From: RCIO01 sp035555795
GTDB taxonomy: Bacteria > Pseudomonadota > Alphaproteobacteria > Rhizobiales > Rhizobiaceae
Assembly (NCBI GenBank): GCA_035555795.1
Contig: DATMGE010000040.1
Span: 1-52,947, forward strand
Length of the DNA: 52,947 nucleotides
Reading direction: 5' to 3'
Each line of letters begins with the position of its first letter. Position 1 is the stretch's first letter. The translations under genes were made by a program, and so were the position numbers. The notes beneath the pieces were generated by a model. That model was not told where the DNA came from. It was given only the letters and a program-made list of their open reading frames with translations, and did no database searches. Shown here one piece after another: positions 50,551 to 52,947 of this stretch.

Positions 50551-51675
50551 ATGGTCCCCGTATTCTCGCGTGCCGAAACGGATGCCGCCATGGAGAAGCT
50601 CTTCAGCCCGCTGCGGATCGGCAATGTCACCTTGCGCAACCGGATCGCCATGGCTCCGATGACGCGGCGCTTCTCGCCGGGAGGCATACCGACCGATGAC
50701 GTCGCCAATTATTACCGCCGGCGCGCCGCCGGCGGCGTGGCGCTGGTGATGACGGAAGGCACCTATATCAACCGCGCCTCGGGGCAGGATCTCGCGGTGC
50801 CCAATCTGTACGACCCCGCGGCCGTGGCGGGCTGGCGACGGGTTGTCGAGGCGGTTCATGGCGAGGGCGCGCTGATGGGCGCGCAGCTCTGGCACATGGG
50901 CTTCCTCCTGTCGCCCAGCAACACGGCAGACACGTCCATCCGCCTGGTCGGGCCGTCCGGCCTCGACGGCAAGGGCGCGCGGCCCGGCGCGCCGATGACG
51001 GAAGCGGAGATCGCCGATACCATCGCGGCCTATGGCACGGCGGCTGCCAACGCGAAGGCTGCGGGCTTCGACACGGTGGAGCTCCATGCCGGACACGGCT
51101 ATCTGATCGACCAGTTCCTCTGGGACCGCACCAATGAGCGGACCGACCACCATGGCGGCGACATGATCGGCCGTACGGCATTCGCCGTGGAGGCGGTCAA
51201 GGCGGTCCGCGACGCGGTGGGGCCGGGCTTTCCGATTTCCTTCCGCTGGTCGCAGTGGAAGATCCAGGACTATGGCGCCAGGCTGGCGCAGACGCCGGCC
51301 GAACTGGAACGCCTTCTGGCGCCGATCGCAGCGGCGGGGGTGGACATCTTCCATTGCTCGACGCGGCGCTTCTGGGAGCCAGAGTTCGAGGGGAGCACGC
51401 TCAATCTTGCCGGCTGGACCCGCAAGGTGACAGGCAAGCCGGTCATCACCGTCGGCTCCGTATCGCTTTCGACCGACGTGCAGAACCATCACCAGGCCGC
51501 GCTGCCGACGGATATCCGCGCGCTGCTCGACATGTTCGCGCGCGACGAGATCGACATGGTGGCGGTGGGGCGCGCGCTGATCGCCAATCCGGACTGGCCG
51601 AAGATCGTGCGCGAGGGCAGGCTGATGGAGCTCACGCCCTTCATCCGCTCCGAAATCGACAAGGCCCTGATCTGA
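50551..51675 (+). CDS. Old Yellow Enzyme family reductase (second copy)
   Basis: A 374-residue FMN ene-reductase. Start region MEKLFSPLRIGNVTLRNRIA is reached after a short N-terminal extension; the FMN and active-site parts are NRIAMAPMTRRFSPGGIPTD, GAQLWHMGFLLSP (where the usual HxGR/HxxH reads HMGF), DTVELHAGHGYLIDQFLWDR, and VAVGRALIANPDWPKI. ATG 50551 is used here; TTG at 50545 has a better spaced GGGGGAG and may be the true start. Compared with the gene at 44919 the substrate-loop His is not paired in the same way, so substrate range probably differs. Confidence 0.9.
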   Translation: MVPVFSRAETDAAMEKLFSPLRIGNVTLRNRIAMAPMTRRFSPGGIPTDDVANYYRRRAAGGVALVMTEGTYINRASGQDLAVPNLYDPAAVAGWRRVVEAVHGEGALMGAQLWHMGFLLSPSNTADTSIRLVGPSGLDGKGARPGAPMTEAEIADTIAAYGTAAANAKAAGFDTVELHAGHGYLIDQFLWDRTNERTDHHGGDMIGRTAFAVEAVKAVRDAVGPGFPISFRWSQWKIQDYGARLAQTPAELERLLAPIAAAGVDIFHCSTRRFWEPEFEGSTLNLAGWTRKVTGKPVITVGSVSLSTDVQNHHQAALPTDIRALLDMFARDEIDMVAVGRALIANPDWPKIVREGRLMELTPFIRSEIDKALI

Positions 51676-51690
51676 CGCGAGGAGGACAAG

Positions 51691-52251
51691 ATGGACGACA
51701 AGGAACTCGCCCGCATGCGCTACTGGATGGATCGGCTGGAGATCCAGGATTGCATCAACCGTTATCCGCGCGGGCTCGACCGGCATGACGACGATTTCCT
51801 CGCCAGCGTCTTCTGGCCCGATGCGGTGGACAATCACGGCGCCTGGGTCGGCGAGCGCGACGCCTTCGTGGAATGGGCCAACCATGCCTGCCACGATGCC
51901 TTTTCGGGCCATGCGCACAACCTGACCAGCCATACATGCGAGATCGACGGCGATACGGCGCATGCCGAGACCTATGTGATCTTCGTACTGCGCCAGCGCG
52001 AGGGCACCAATGTCGAGATCGGCGGCGGACGCTATGTCGACAGGCTGGAGAAACGGGATGGCGAATGGCGGATCGCGCTGCGGCGGCTGGCGATGGACTG
52101 GCGCATCGACGCCGATGGCGGGCGCTGGTTCAAGGACAAGCGGCCTTATCCGCCGGGCACCTGGGACAGGACCGACATATCCTATCAGCGTCCGCTCGAC
52201 CTGCCGGAGAACCTCCGCGAGGAGCTCGACCGGAAACACGCCGCGGAGTGA
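51691..52251 (+). CDS. SnoaL/NTF2-like protein (copy 3)
   Basis: A 186-residue homologue of the protein at 46144. It has IQDCINRYPRGLDRHDDDFL, FWPDAVDNHGAWVGERDAFV, HNLTSHTCEIDGDTAHAETY, and GRYVDRLEKRDGEWRIALRR, ending GTWDRTDISYQRPLDLPENL. The Tyr/Asp/His set is complete, so it is likely an active dehydratase or isomerase. The start follows GGAGGAC. It is 15 bases after the OYE gene and seven bases before the next NTF2-like gene. Confidence 0.87.
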   Translation: MDDKELARMRYWMDRLEIQDCINRYPRGLDRHDDDFLASVFWPDAVDNHGAWVGERDAFVEWANHACHDAFSGHAHNLTSHTCEIDGDTAHAETYVIFVLRQREGTNVEIGGGRYVDRLEKRDGEWRIALRRLAMDWRIDADGGRWFKDKRPYPPGTWDRTDISYQRPLDLPENLREELDRKHAAE

Positions 52252-52258
52252 ACCGACC

Positions 52259-52947
52259 GTGCCCGATCATGCCGCGATGGCGCGGGAACTGATCGACCGC
52301 AAGGCGATCCGCGACTGCGTCAACGAATATGCGCAGGCGGTGGACCGGCATGACGGCCCGCGCATTGCCGCGGTCTTCCATCCCGACGCGATCGACGATC
52401 ATGGCCGCTATGTCGGCGGGGTGCCGGGTTTCATCGACTGGGTGAACGGGGTACACGCCGCCCATGAGGAAGCCCATGCCCACAACGTCACCACGCATTC
52501 ATGCGCGATCGACGGCGACAGCGCGCATGCTGAAAGCTACATCATCTGGGTGCTGCGCCATCGCGGCGGCAGGCGGGTGCTCTTCGGCAGCGGCCGCTAT
52601 CTCGACAGGCTGGAGCGGCGGGACGGCGCGTGGCGGATCGTGCTGCGCAGGGTGGTTCGGGAGATGCGGTTCGAATGCGACGCGGGGCCGGCGCATCTTC
52701 TGCAGCTTTTCGCTGCGGGGCGCTGGGACAAGGATGATCCCGCCGCTCGCCACCGCGCAGCGTCGGTGCCGGGCACGACTGAAACCGCTATTCCCTCTCC
52801 CCATGCGATCGAGCGACTGTGGAGCCGTCAAGCGATAATCGATTGCGTCGCGCGTGCGGCCCGCGCCGCCGACAGGGCCGACAGCGCTTTGCTGGAAGAT
52901 GTCGCGCTGCCGGCGGCATGGCGTGCGATCGTTCCGGAAGGTGCGGT
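52259..52947 (+). CDS. SnoaL/NTF2-like protein with a second NTF2-like domain, cut by the window edge (copy 4)
   Basis: An open frame from GTG 52259 (ATG 52277 is an alternative) runs without a stop to the window end, at least 229 codons. Residues 1-160 match copies 1 and 3: IRDCVNEYAQAVDRHDGPRI, VFHPDAIDDHGRYVGG, NVTTHSCAIDGDSAHAESYI and GRYLDRLERRDGAWRIVLRR. After the linker PGTTETAIPSPHAIERLW a new repeat begins: SRQAIIDCVARAARAADRAD, matching the IRDCVNEYAQAVDRHDG start of the first domain. So this looks like a tandem two-domain protein, the second half only partly seen. The C-terminal LSYxRP tail of the shorter copies is missing after domain 1. Confidence 0.75.
   Translation, partial: MPDHAAMARELIDRKAIRDCVNEYAQAVDRHDGPRIAAVFHPDAIDDHGRYVGGVPGFIDWVNGVHAAHEEAHAHNVTTHSCAIDGDSAHAESYIIWVLRHRGGRRVLFGSGRYLDRLERRDGAWRIVLRRVVREMRFECDAGPAHLLQLFAAGRWDKDDPAARHRAASVPGTTETAIPSPHAIERLWSRQAIIDCVARAARAADRADSALLEDVALPAAWRAIVPEGA

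Noticed and set aside
50404..52239. A 611-codon antisense frame over the OYE and NTF2-like genes
   Set aside because: A shadow of real genes; it shows no domain and its reading is driven by the third-position GC bias.
44919..52947. Naming the OYE/NTF2 region a bile acid (bai-type) operon
   Set aside because: The OYE genes are the short NemA form without the extra Fe-S and FAD domains of BaiCD/BaiH, and no bai ligase or hydroxysteroid dehydrogenase is present.

Overview
The window looks like a chromosome segment of a Rhizobiales bacterium, most likely Phyllobacteriaceae (Mesorhizobium or Aminobacter type). The reasons are the GC-rich codon use, a cbb3-oxidase fixI/fixS remnant, a leuD-leuB arrangement common in that group, a palindromic GC-rich intergenic repeat, and a very high density of ABC and TRAP uptake systems. 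This placement is from memory of gene content, not from a search. LAYOUT. (1) 1-8831 has the features of the right end of an integrated genomic island. It carries a small HTH protein, two unrecognised genes, a degraded fixI-fixS-DUF6522 remnant, and a lower-GC catabolic cassette (two solute-binding proteins without permeases, a GntR/FCD regulator, a beta-keto acid cleavage enzyme and a fumarylacetoacetate-hydrolase-family enzyme). It ends in a displaced 3' piece of a tRNA-Gly gene followed by the native tRNA terminator. (2) 8832-24548 is ordinary core or semi-core genome: an FAD oxidoreductase, an SLC13-type transporter, a sulfate ABC operon with an Rrf2 regulator, a quinone oxidoreductase, a DUF808 membrane protein, a CitE-like lyase, and leuD and leuB with two genes between them. 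(3) 23988-52947 is a large catabolic region. It holds two MarR paralogues, a CYP199-like P450 with an orphan TRAP binding protein, a branched-chain-type ABC importer, two LigM/DesA-type tetrahydrofolate-dependent O-demethylases, a PaaK-like aryl-CoA ligase, a hotdog thioesterase, LysR and IclR regulators, two amidohydrolases with a Rieske protein, two complete TRAP systems, two Old Yellow Enzyme homologues, and four SnoaL/NTF2-like proteins, the last of which appears to be a tandem two-domain protein cut by the window edge. HOW IT FITS TOGETHER. The right-hand region reads as uptake and breakdown of methoxylated, carboxylated aromatic compounds. Importers bring in acids, the P450 and LigM-type enzymes remove methyl groups, the ligase and thioesterase handle CoA esters, and the amidohydrolases, OYE and NTF2-like enzymes decarboxylate, hydrolyse, reduce or dehydrate. 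The substrate cannot be named from sequence. The clearest new observations are regulatory. A GTTGA-N4-TCAAC operator is repeated at the P450/ABC divergent promoter and upstream of the first LigM gene, which ties separate operons into one probable MarR regulon. A TTTTATCGATAAAA palindrome occurs at both promoters of the GntR cassette. Paired inverted motifs sit at the LysR and IclR divergent promoters. A stable hairpin follows each of the three TRAP binding-protein genes.
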